Part shown: piece after piece, positions 1 through 7,482 of the stretch | How the letters are laid out: each line of letters begins with the position of its first letter | Position numbering within the stretch: position 1 is the first letter of the stretch | Assembly: GCA_031265205.1 (NCBI GenBank) | Contig: JAISCZ010000065.1 | Location: 1-45,266 of the forward strand | DNA length: 45,266 bases | Reading direction: 5' to 3' | Source of the DNA: Deltaproteobacteria bacterium | GTDB lineage: Bacteria > Desulfobacterota > Desulfarculia > Adiutricales > Adiutricaceae | Position numbers and translations under genes: made by a program | The notes under the pieces: model-generated | Told to the model about the DNA's origin: nothing | Database searches by the model: none | What the model saw: only the letters and a program-made list of their open reading frames with translations

Positions 1-140
1 TAAGCGAGCCTCGGAAGTCTTTTAAGCTTATTCTCTCCAACTGACAGCTCCTCCGACTTAACCACTGAGGAACCTTACCACCTTAATTTGAACTTGTCTA
101 CCTTTTTTTTGGGACACCCCTCCTTGCTTATAAGTTAGAC
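1..140 (-). other. Possible IS3-type orfA remnant (weak)
   Basis: Read on the minus strand, this edge contains a run of eight A followed by a segment that, allowing frameshifts, reads like the start of an IS3-family orfA (KKVDKFKL, then KSEELSVGENKL). There is no open frame and no complete terminal repeat. It lies downstream of the kinase gene and may be the end of an element cut by the window. This is a weak pattern match only. Confidence 0.2.
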
Positions 141-264
141 ATGGCTGAAAACGGCGTGGAAATGGTTTTAAAGTTCCGAGCGGCGTCAGATCGACTATCC
201 CGCGTTCCCATAATGCCCAATCTGTCATTTCCACGGCCTCATAACCAAGATACCCGGAATCTAA

Positions 265-1641
265 CTATCTCAAAGTGTCAAAAACGTTTTTGGATTTATG
301 CAAGTATATTTGAATCGCCAGGTATATTAAAGATACGCTAAAATTAATTTTCATCAAATAGATAAGATCCGGGAAATACGGGAAAGCCGTCGCGAAAAAG
401 ATATAAGTGAAAAAGGCGGCATGTAAAACAAAAACCATGTCATAAAAGAGAATGGACAGACGGCGTTTAGCCAAAAATAACGATAACCCGATAGCTTCCA
501 AAATTAAAGAGCATAAATAATAGACATAATAAGAGGAACGGCTGAGGTCCGTCGTTCTATCCAAAACGGACGGAGCGTCGTTATTTCCGGATAAAAAATC
601 CGCCGCCATCGCGACAGACACAATGATCCTGGCGACTAAGATTAAACACACTACCGCCAAAAATCCCGTAAAATGTTTTTTCTTTACCCCATCCGTTCCC
701 ACGGGTGGGGTTGGCTCTGGGGTAGTATCATTTTTTCTACCATCCGTTTTGTCTAATTTACTTTTTAATTCATAAACGCTTTGAATGCGGTCTTTTCTGG
801 GCAAAATCAGCGCTTTCTCCATGACTTTTTGGAGATTGTCGGTCACTCCCAAATTAATATTTTTTAAATTTTCCGCCATGGGGTCAGGATCCCCATTCAT
901 TATTTCGACCTGTCTCTGCAGCGAGTCAATGGGCTGTATTCCCGTGAGACAGAAATAGATAACCGCGCCGACGGCGTAAATATCCGTCCATGGCCCCTGA
1001 ATATTGGCCACTGACGAATACTGTTCCGGAGGGGCGTAACCCGGGGTCAAGACGGAACTCACGGTGCGGCTGTAGAGGGCCAAAGCGTTGCGCGCGGATC
1101 CAAAATCAATGAGCATGGGGTCGCCGTGACTTTTAACGAAAATGTTTTCCGGCTTAATGTCCCGGTGGAGGACCCCCTTGGCGTGGATCTCCTTGAGCCC
1201 CTTCATCAGCTCCTCGAGCCATATCCTGATTTCCACCTCGTTCTGCCTTCCTCCCGGGCTTTCCCTGACCAATTCCGCCAGGGTTTTCCCCTCAAAAAAA
1301 GGCATGACAAAATAGGCCGTGCTGCTCGGCAGGGTGAAGTACCTTTTGATGGGAACGATATTGGGATGGGTAAATTGAGCCAACGTCTGGGCCTCCTGCA
1401 GGAAAGAGTCCACCCCTTTGGCGAAAGTTTCGGCCATCGAGCGCTCGCGGGGCCCCACGTTTAAATTGGCGAGCCTCATGGCGCAATGGCCGGGGATATA
1501 CTCTTTGACGGCGACAATGTCGCCGTTGCGGGAGTCCTCGGCTTTATAGGTAACCCCAAAGCCCCCGGAGCCTAAAACGGCGATAATCTGATAGTCTTTG
1601 ACGTAATGCCCGATCGGGAGATAGATGTCGCCGTCGCTCAC
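265..1641 (-). CDS. Membrane-anchored Ser/Thr protein kinase (Hanks type)
   Basis: 458 residues from a GTG start with an AGAGGAA ribosome site about 9 nt upstream. The N-terminal half is a complete bacterial eukaryotic-like kinase domain: glycine loop LGSGGFG at 24-30, VAVK lysine at 46, catalytic HRDIKPEN at about 159-166, and IDFGSA near 180 followed by a TPGYAPPEQY activation/P+1 segment. After a short linker (about 300-320) there are four hydrophobic segments (about 324-350, 372-393, 396-424, 427-451), so the kinase should face the cytoplasm from a C-terminal membrane anchor. It is the last gene of the minus-strand phospho-signalling operon, 22 nt after the PP2C gene, and is presumably opposed by that phosphatase. 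Kinase activity is well supported by the motifs; substrates are unknown, the neighbouring FHA proteins being obvious candidates. Confidence 0.93.
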   Translation of the reverse strand: MSDGDIYLPIGHYVKDYQIIAVLGSGGFGVTYKAEDSRNGDIVAVKEYIPGHCAMRLANLNVGPRERSMAETFAKGVDSFLQEAQTLAQFTHPNIVPIKRYFTLPSSTAYFVMPFFEGKTLAELVRESPGGRQNEVEIRIWLEELMKGLKEIHAKGVLHRDIKPENIFVKSHGDPMLIDFGSARNALALYSRTVSSVLTPGYAPPEQYSSVANIQGPWTDIYAVGAVIYFCLTGIQPIDSLQRQVEIMNGDPDPMAENLKNINLGVTDNLQKVMEKALILPRKDRIQSVYELKSKLDKTDGRKNDTTPEPTPPVGTDGVKKKHFTGFLAVVCLILVARIIVSVAMAADFLSGNNDAPSVLDRTTDLSRSSYYVYYLCSLILEAIGLSLFLAKRRLSILFYDMVFVLHAAFFTYIFFATAFPYFPDLIYLMKINFSVSLIYLAIQIYLHKSKNVFDTLR

Positions 1642-1663
1642 TTTGACGTTTCCTCTTTCACGC

Positions 1664-2953
1664 TTAATTCAGGTCGTCCTCCCCCGGGGCGCTGGGCTCA
1701 CCGCCGTCGGGGCCCTCGCCCGCCGCTTCCGGCGAGGACGCGCCGCTAGGGTCGCTCTCCGGGGACTCCGTGGAAAAGGAAGATTCCCCGTTCCCCTCTC
1801 TAAAGTCTCCCACGTCGCGCGCCTCGGGCCCCTGGCCTTCCGGGCCAGGAGCGCCGCCGTCAGGGGAACGCGCGGGAGCGGGCGCCGGCGCGGAAGCGGA
1901 AGGAGAGTGAGCGCCACTGGGGGTTACTGGGTTAGATTCTCGCGCCGCGCCGGGGTCCTGATTTTCCGGGGAAAAAAAGCGCTGATAGCTCAAAACTCCC
2001 CCGCCCCCGACCACGACCCCGAGGATAAAGGCCAAGATCACCAGCAGAATCCCCTTGGAGGCGGGTATCTTGTCCGTCTCCAAGGGCCTGGGGGAAGTCC
2101 TCCGGGGCGCGAGCGGGGGAAGAGGAGAAACGATGAGGGTCTCTCTGGGGATCTCGGAGGCCGTCTCCGCTCTCTCCTCGCTCTGGGGGCTCGCGAGGGA
2201 CACCAGTTGAACGGTGACGTTATCGCGGCCGCCGGCGTCCAAGGCCAATTGGATTAGGGTTTGGGCCTTTTGCTGGATCTCCTGGCCCGAGGACATCGCC
2301 TGGAAGATCCGCGCGTTCGGGACTCCTTCGGTCAGCCCGTCGGAGCATAAGAGAAATTCGTCTCCCACCTGGCAGTCAATGGCCGTAACCCGCGCCATGC
2401 CCTCGCTGACGTTGCCGCCCAGGGATTGGGTGATGATATTTCTTTCGCTGGACTCATCGGCGTCTTCCTGGGACATTTGCGCGGAATCCACGAGAAATTG
2501 AACGAGGGAATGGTCATGGGTGAGCTGCGCTAAATCGCCGCGCGAGAAACGGTAAATCCGGCTGTCCCCGGCGTGGATAAAATAGGCCTTGGCGCCAGCC
2601 AAGAGGAAAGCCACGATGGTGGAGCCCATGCCGTTTAAAGAGGGATCCTCCCCGGCGCGGTCCAGGATCTCTTTGTCCGCCACGAAGAGAGCCTCTTTGA
2701 GGGCCTCCTCAATCGCGGCGCCGTCGCCAAGGCGCTCCGCCGCGTGTTTGGCGAAGGCGGACACCGCTATCTTGCCGGCGATCGCCCCTCCGACGTGTCC
2801 TCCCATGCCGTCGGCCACCAGGAAGAGTTCTCCTCTGGCGGTCGTAAACCAACCGAAAGAGTCCTCGTTGTTCTCCCGCTGGAGACCCGGATGGGTGGCC
2901 TGCGCCACTTCTAAGCGATAGGGGTTTTCCGAGTTTAGCGGATTTAGATCCAT
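1664..2953 (-). CDS. PP2C-type Ser/Thr phosphatase with C-terminal TM segment
   Basis: About 429 residues. The ATG at 2953 is preferred because AAGGA lies 7 nt upstream; a TTG at 2974 would add seven residues. The first 245 residues form a PPM/PP2C domain with the metal-binding motifs NEDSF, VADGMGGHVGG, HAGDSRIYRF, LCSDGLTEG and GGRDNVTVQL, and should dephosphorylate Ser/Thr residues using two divalent metals. A hydrophobic segment (GILLVILAFILGVVVGGG, about 302-322) then leads into a roughly 100-residue tail rich in Pro, Ala, Ser and Glu that looks disordered. The gene sits between a degenerate FHA gene and the kinase in the same operon, matching the usual kinase/phosphatase pairing. Catalysis is well supported; membrane orientation is inferred. 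Confidence 0.92.
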   Translation of the reverse strand: MDLNPLNSENPYRLEVAQATHPGLQRENNEDSFGWFTTARGELFLVADGMGGHVGGAIAGKIAVSAFAKHAAERLGDGAAIEEALKEALFVADKEILDRAGEDPSLNGMGSTIVAFLLAGAKAYFIHAGDSRIYRFSRGDLAQLTHDHSLVQFLVDSAQMSQEDADESSERNIITQSLGGNVSEGMARVTAIDCQVGDEFLLCSDGLTEGVPNARIFQAMSSGQEIQQKAQTLIQLALDAGGRDNVTVQLVSLASPQSEERAETASEIPRETLIVSPLPPLAPRRTSPRPLETDKIPASKGILLVILAFILGVVVGGGGVLSYQRFFSPENQDPGAARESNPVTPSGAHSPSASAPAPAPARSPDGGAPGPEGQGPEARDVGDFREGNGESSFSTESPESDPSGASSPEAAGEGPDGGEPSAPGEDDLN

Positions 2954-2988
2954 GGGTCGATCCTTATGGCTCAAACTGGACGGTGGGC

Positions 2989-3795
2989 TTAACCGCGCGG
3001 GATAGCCACTAAAATGAAGACGTGCCCGCCCAACCTTATCTCGTTCCCGTTTTCCAAGCGAATCGCCCCAATGGCCTCGGGCCCGTTAACGTGGATTCCG
3101 TGGTTGGAGAGACGATCCTCTAAAACGAACTCGCCTTGATGGCATGAAATAACGGCGGGCTTCGGGGAAAGGAACTGATCCGCGGTCGCGCTCCACGCGG
3201 CGGGGATGCCGACGGTATTCCGTAGGCCCTCATAGAGCGGAAGAAAGGCCCCCTTTGGATCCAGGGTATAGCTCACCAAAAATCCCGCCAGATAAAGATC
3301 TTGAAGGTTTCCGCCGCCGAGAGGGGCGATAGGCGTCCCCTCGCCAGAAGGAGTTAAGGGCGCGCTCCCGGGCGCGCCGCCGGCGCCGCCACGCGCTCCT
3401 GGCTGGGAAAGCTTGGGAGCGCGCCCCGCCGGAAAGGCCCCGCCTGGCGGCCCGGGTAGCGTATTCGGGACGCTCGCGGTGGGGACGACGACGGTGTCGC
3501 GGCCTTTGTCTCCCGCTCCTTCCAAGGGACGCTGAGAAGCGCGCTCCGCCGCGGAGACCCCGCCCGGCGGCCCAAAAAGCGTACGCGGGGCGCTCGCGGA
3601 GGGGACGGCTCGCGTGGGACGGGGTAGCTCTTCACCGCACCAAGAACATTGGGTTTTCCCTTCTTCCACGGGATGCCCACGAGAACAGCGGACAGTAGCT
3701 GGAGGCGCGCCAATAAGCGGCGCCCCGCGGTCTGAACAAATAATGTCGCCGGAGCTGGCTTTCGCTCCGCGGTTATGGCGGATAAGGTTCCCCAT
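2989..3795 (-). CDS. Degenerate zinc-ribbon/FHA-like protein
   Basis: 268 residues; ATG with GGAGG 7 nt upstream. It is a diverged paralogue of the next upstream gene (3952-4683). The second zinc ribbon is intact (RCSRGH...CSWCGEEL, about 37-57). The first keeps the spacing of its paralogue but has lost three of four cysteines (RHNRG and CSDRG against CWNCG and CPRCG). A Pro/Ala/Gly-rich linker follows, including a near-repeat of about 50 residues (PSASAPRTLFGPPGG and PTASVPNTLPGPPGG). The C-terminal 100 residues align with the paralogue's FHA domain, but the phosphothreonine-binding Arg/Lys and the Ser-x-x-His element are gone (SPKPAV instead of SDEHAI), while DRLSNHG and VNGPEAIG remain. 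It probably keeps an FHA-like fold without phosphopeptide binding. It is expressed in the signalling operon and may be a scaffold. Confidence 0.82.
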   Translation of the reverse strand: MGNLIRHNRGAKASSGDIICSDRGAPLIGAPPATVRCSRGHPVEEGKTQCSWCGEELPRPTRAVPSASAPRTLFGPPGGVSAAERASQRPLEGAGDKGRDTVVVPTASVPNTLPGPPGGAFPAGRAPKLSQPGARGGAGGAPGSAPLTPSGEGTPIAPLGGGNLQDLYLAGFLVSYTLDPKGAFLPLYEGLRNTVGIPAAWSATADQFLSPKPAVISCHQGEFVLEDRLSNHGIHVNGPEAIGAIRLENGNEIRLGGHVFILVAIPRG

Positions 3796-3951
3796 TTTCT
3801 TTCCTCCCCGACTATTTCTCTATAAACGTTCGCGTCGCTCGCCTCGGAAACGCCCAGCGACGATCCCCCACGCGCGGAATCGCGTCGCCCTTTGGCCGCC
3901 GGAACGCGCGCGAAATTAACCCGCGCGGGCGCGCCAGCGCGCCCTTCCGAC

Positions 3952-4683
3952 TCAGGCCATGTCGCGGGGAATGGTTACCAAAATATAGGCGTGGCTACCC
4001 ATCTTCAGGCAATCCCCGTGCTTGACGATGAGCTGCCCAATGGCCTCAAGGCCGTTAATCGTGGTCCCATTGGAGGAAAGGCGGTCCTCGAAAATAAACT
4101 TTTCGTTGCGGTACAGAAGAATGGCGTGCTCGTCGGAGAGAAGCTGATCCTGGACCCTGATGCGCGCGTCCAAGCCTTTGCCGATACTTTGGCGGCCCTG
4201 GCGCAGCTGAAAAATAGCCCCGTTGGGATTGAGGGTATAGCTTACCAAAAAACCCACCACGGCCGAGCCTTCCGGGCTTTCGGAGCCTTCCCGGGACGCG
4301 GCGATGGGTTGGCCGGCTATCACCGTTTTCCCGCCGCCATCCTGGGGGATGATAACGGTCCGACGCGATTCCGAACTCCCGGCGGGGACGGGCGGCGGAA
4401 CCCGCGGGGTAGGCGCCGGCGCTTTTTTCCCCCCGTCGCTCAAAGAAGCGGGGCCCGGGGAGACCGGAGGGGACGGAGAGGCCGGAGGTGACGCGGGCGA
4501 CGTGGGACGCCCCACGCTTTCGCCGCACCAGGGACAGAAGGCCTTCCCGTCTTCCACGATATGCCCGTTAGGGCAGCGGACGGAGGCCTGGCTCGCCTGG
4601 ACGAGACTTGAGCCGCATCGGGGGCATTTCGCGTCGCCGGGGTTAACCTTTTGCCCGCAATTCCAACACGCCGCGCCATTCAT
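3952..4683 (-). CDS. Double zinc-ribbon FHA domain protein
   Basis: About 243 residues. The ATG at 4683 is chosen because GGAG lies 9 nt upstream; an ATG at 4689 is only 3 nt from it. Two zinc ribbons open the protein: CWNCG...CPRCG (about 7-25) and RCPNGH...CPWCG (about 36-56). A Pro/Ser/Ala-rich linker follows (about 60-125) with RRTVIIPQ, a possible phospho-acceptor stretch. The C-terminal FHA domain (about 145-243) has the canonical pattern: Gly-Lys near the start, LSDEHAI (Ser and His of the phosphothreonine pocket) and SSNGTTING. FHA domains bind phosphothreonine peptides, so this is a likely reader of the operon kinase. It is encoded 49 nt upstream of nothing else on this strand but the vWA-FHA gene, whose stop is at 4733, and 156 nt before its degenerate paralogue. 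Confidence 0.9.
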   Translation of the reverse strand: MNGAACWNCGQKVNPGDAKCPRCGSSLVQASQASVRCPNGHIVEDGKAFCPWCGESVGRPTSPASPPASPSPPVSPGPASLSDGGKKAPAPTPRVPPPVPAGSSESRRTVIIPQDGGGKTVIAGQPIAASREGSESPEGSAVVGFLVSYTLNPNGAIFQLRQGRQSIGKGLDARIRVQDQLLSDEHAILLYRNEKFIFEDRLSSNGTTINGLEAIGQLIVKHGDCLKMGSHAYILVTIPRDMA

Positions 4684-4732
4684 ACTCATTAACTCCTTTT
4701 AAACCTTTGGCCTTTAGGAAAAACCGCCTATT

Positions 4733-6316
4733 TTATTTTTTGACCGTAAAGACCGCTTTGGCCGTGCCGAAAAGCAGCGCGTCGCCGTCCTTTAAAACTT
4801 GGGAAGACCTGAGCGCGGCGCCGTTCACCTTCGTGCCGTTCGTCGAGTTAAGATCCTTAATCCGACACTCCGTCGAAGTCACTTTCAGCTCCGCGTGCCT
4901 CCCGGAGACGGTCATCACGTCCACCCGGACGTCGTTTTGGGGGTTCGCCCCCAAAGTCAGAACCCCCAGCCGCAAACTCTCTTTAAGGCCCAAGTCGATA
5001 AAGTTCAAGACAAAGGGGCTGAGGCCGCCCCCGGGCTTCGCGGAAGGTTTTCCCGCGCCGGGCTTGGACCCCGCGCCCTTTCTTTTGCGGACAAAGAAGA
5101 ACAGCGGGAGGCAGAGTAGAAGAACCGCCGCTAAAACAAAGAGCGTCAGGTAAAGGGGCTCGTTTAAAATCGGCTCCCAAAAGCCCGCGAAAGAGTCTGG
5201 CGCCACGCCTTCCCCGGATTCGGGCGAGGCCCCGTCTCCCCTTTTCGCCAAAATGGCCGGAGGAACCACGATGGCTACGGCCACGCTCTTCGCGTCGCCA
5301 CTCGCCGCCCGGGTCAGCGTGGCGGCGACGGGACTGGCGGCGACGGCGAAAGCGGGGTCAACCGTAAAGGTCATGGAATAGGAGCGGCCCTGGGCGATTT
5401 TCTCTTTCTGGGCCTTTAAAATGTCGAAAACGGCTATCTTGACGTCTTCGCCATTGTTCGCGAGACGGTAGAGGCCGCCCGTTTCGACGGCGAACTTTTC
5501 CAGGACCGCCCGATAAGAGGCGTCCGCGGGATTGTTGGTCTCCAGGCCAATGGCGGCGATTTCGATTCCGCGGTCGGAGGCCAGTTTGAGCGTCGCCAGG
5601 GCGCTCACTTCCGTCCCCTCGTCCTTGCCGTCGGAAAAGACCACCAAAAGCTTGAAGCCGGAAAAGTTCTTCAAAAGCTCCAGGGCGAAGAGCATGGATT
5701 TATAGAGTTCGGTGATTTTGCCGTTTAACGCCAAGCCGTCAATGGATTTCACGAACCTTTCCCGATCGGAGGTAAAGCTCGTGAGCAACTGGACGCTGTC
5801 GTTAAAGCTCACGAGGGCCAGTTCCGCGTCAAAATCGGCCTCGGCGGCGTAATAGCGCAAAGAGTCCTTAATGGCCAAAAGGGTGGCGGGATTGAGGCTC
5901 CGACTGGTGTCGACGGCGAAAAGGGTAAAAAAAGGGCCCGCGCCCCGCCCGGGCGCCGCGGCGAAGGCCGTGGGCGCCAAGGGGGCGGCCGAGCCCTCCA
6001 GACGCAAGGAATACATAGAGGCGACATCGCCTTCCTCGGGCCACGCGACCTCTATTTGGACCTCTGGCCAGCGGCTGGAGTCGATTCCTAGCGCCCGCGG
6101 CTCCTGGCCCTGGGCCGCGTCGCCTCCCCAAGCCGCGCCCCAAAAGGCCGCCGCGAAAACAAGCGCCGCGGCGAGCGCGCGGGCTCGCCCAAATTTGGCC
6201 CCAATGGCGGCCCGGGCGCCGAAGCGCCGCGACGAGCGCGCGGCCGGAGAAATATCCCTCGGGGCGCGCGGCTCTCCGGGTAAGCTAGAGGGGAAAAAGA
6301 GCCAGTCAAAATTCAC
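4733..6316 (-). CDS. vWA domain - TM - FHA domain protein
   Basis: 527 residues. GTG start, overlapping the preceding stop by 4 nt, with AGGAAG about 7 nt upstream. A basic N-terminus leads to a hydrophobic stretch (about 47-66, ALAAALVFAAAFWGAAWG), a signal peptide or anchor. A von Willebrand A domain follows (about 130-300) with MIDAS elements DTSRS and VVFSDGKDEG, implying a divalent-metal-dependent protein-binding domain outside the membrane. A second hydrophobic segment (about 391-413) is followed by basic residues, and the C-terminus is a complete FHA domain (LRLGVLTLGANPQNDVRV, SGRHAEL, LNSTNGTKVNG). The natural reading is a transmembrane adaptor: an extracytoplasmic vWA sensor joined to a cytoplasmic phosphothreonine reader, matched to the kinase and phosphatase further down the operon. 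Confidence 0.9.
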   Translation of the reverse strand: MNFDWLFFPSSLPGEPRAPRDISPAARSSRRFGARAAIGAKFGRARALAAALVFAAAFWGAAWGGDAAQGQEPRALGIDSSRWPEVQIEVAWPEEGDVASMYSLRLEGSAAPLAPTAFAAAPGRGAGPFFTLFAVDTSRSLNPATLLAIKDSLRYYAAEADFDAELALVSFNDSVQLLTSFTSDRERFVKSIDGLALNGKITELYKSMLFALELLKNFSGFKLLVVFSDGKDEGTEVSALATLKLASDRGIEIAAIGLETNNPADASYRAVLEKFAVETGGLYRLANNGEDVKIAVFDILKAQKEKIAQGRSYSMTFTVDPAFAVAASPVAATLTRAASGDAKSVAVAIVVPPAILAKRGDGASPESGEGVAPDSFAGFWEPILNEPLYLTLFVLAAVLLLCLPLFFFVRKRKGAGSKPGAGKPSAKPGGGLSPFVLNFIDLGLKESLRLGVLTLGANPQNDVRVDVMTVSGRHAELKVTSTECRIKDLNSTNGTKVNGAALRSSQVLKDGDALLFGTAKAVFTVKK

Positions 6317-6978
6317 GCTTTGTCTTCCTCGCTTGGCGGTTTGGTAAGGTTAGAATCGAGGCGCAGCATGGTATAAAGAACGGTAATCGAGATAACGAAG
6401 AGCGCCCAGAGGAGCCTCGCGTCATCCGCGGCCGAAAAAGAGGCGAGAAAGGGAAAGAGTTTACGCTTCCGCTCCAGCTCCGGATCGCGCTCGCCCCAAG
6501 GCGCGTCCCGCGACGGGGAAGGGATAGGGAGTTGGGCGCGGGCCTGGGCGGCTTGGAGGGGCTCCGCGCCCTGGGCGGCGGCGAGCTCGCCGTGGCCCAG
6601 GGCGGCCAAAAAGAGATCCGGGTCGAGAGGCTCGAACTGGGAGGCCAAAGAGGGGGGAAGCCGCTCCAAGAAACTATTATAAGTGATTAGGGACGCGAAA
6701 ACGTAAGACTCTTCGCGATTGAACCCTAAATTTCTTAAATATTCGGCTTCCGCGAAAATATTGTCAAACAGCCAAGCCTGATAGTCCAGTTTAAGATCCA
6801 ATTTTACCGAGGCGGGCGCGTCAGCCCAGGCCTCGCGCAAGGGCGCGTAGGCGGATTTTAAAATGGGATTGCCGGCTACCATCGCCTCGAAGGCGGCGTT
6901 GTCGCCGGCGCCCGCGGCCGCTTCCCCGGCGAGGAAGAGCGCGAGGAGAGCCGCTGTCGCGTTTAAAAATTTCGTCAT
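6313..6978 (-). CDS. Exported hypothetical protein with C-terminal TM anchor
   Basis: 221 residues from the ATG at 6978; an in-frame GTG at 7056 would add 26 residues that mask the signal peptide. Residues 1-25 (MTKFLNATAALLALFLAGEA) look like a Sec signal peptide. The central part is rich in Ala, Leu and Pro with no recognised motif, and a single C-terminal hydrophobic segment (LLWALFVISITVLYTML, near 195-212) ends in a charged cytoplasmic tail. First gene of the phospho-signalling operon, sharing a 4-nt overlap with the vWA-FHA gene. Its topology and position suggest an envelope partner of the vWA domain. I do not recognise the family. Confidence 0.75.
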   Translation of the reverse strand: MTKFLNATAALLALFLAGEAAAGAGDNAAFEAMVAGNPILKSAYAPLREAWADAPASVKLDLKLDYQAWLFDNIFAEAEYLRNLGFNREESYVFASLITYNSFLERLPPSLASQFEPLDPDLFLAALGHGELAAAQGAEPLQAAQARAQLPIPSPSRDAPWGERDPELERKRKLFPFLASFSAADDARLLWALFVISITVLYTMLRLDSNLTKPPSEEDKA

Positions 6979-7164
6979 GCTCGCCAATTTTTCCGCGCGT
7001 CCGCGCGCCGAAAAAATACCCGCCCATCGCTCCGCGAGAAAAAAAGAGCCCCCCACAGGCCCAGCGGGGAGATAACGGGGACCTCTCGCGGGAAAAGCGC
7101 GCGGCCAGGGAGGCGCCCCCGAGGTCTCGCCAACTTATCGCGGAAGAGGAAAGTCCCCATTTTA

Positions 7165-7193
7165 AAAATAGCGATACTCCGCGAAACTGTCAA
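7165..7193 (-). promoter_or_regulatory. Sigma70-type promoter of the phospho-signalling operon
   Basis: On the minus strand, a perfect -35 TTGACA (7188-7193) is separated by 17 nt from a -10 TATTTT (7165-7170). Transcription would begin near 7158, giving a leader of about 180 nt before the ATG at 6978. This supports the shorter start of the first gene and a single operon of six genes. Confidence 0.6.
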
Positions 7194-7280
7194 GCCAACT
7201 GGGCAATGAGCCATGCCCGATATCCTGACCAGGAATCATTTACGCGAAGTTCTAGGCGCCGTGGCCTGGCCCCGGGCTTT

Positions 7281-7330
7281 TTCACGCCAAGTTTCAACGA
7301 AAAAATGGGCAATTCACGCCAAACATCAAC
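7281..7330. repeat. Imperfect tandem repeat in the 7.0-7.5 kb gap
   Basis: TTCACGCCAAGTTTCAAC at 7281-7298 recurs as TTCACGCCAAACATCAAC at 7313-7330, each followed by an A-rich run and ATGG. The unit is about 32 bp. No gene was found in 6979-7482 apart from the promoter at 7165-7193; an A/T-rich stretch lies at 7370-7430 just beyond the methyltransferase stop. Confidence 0.5.
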
Positions 7331-7482
7331 CTAAAATGGTGATAGCACGGGGTAAAGCGCCCTAAAAATAGTATTTTTAAATTTTTTTAGAACTTGCTCA
7401 CTGGTTACCATGAAATAACCATTTTTAGGGTTACGTGGTATAGCGCCTGGGGAGGTTGCTCAGTGGTCGCTCTGGACAAAGG

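Noticed and set aside
141-341. 66-codon plus-strand frame at the left end
   Set aside because: It overlaps the kinase C-terminus on the other strand and has no ribosome site or recognisable motif.
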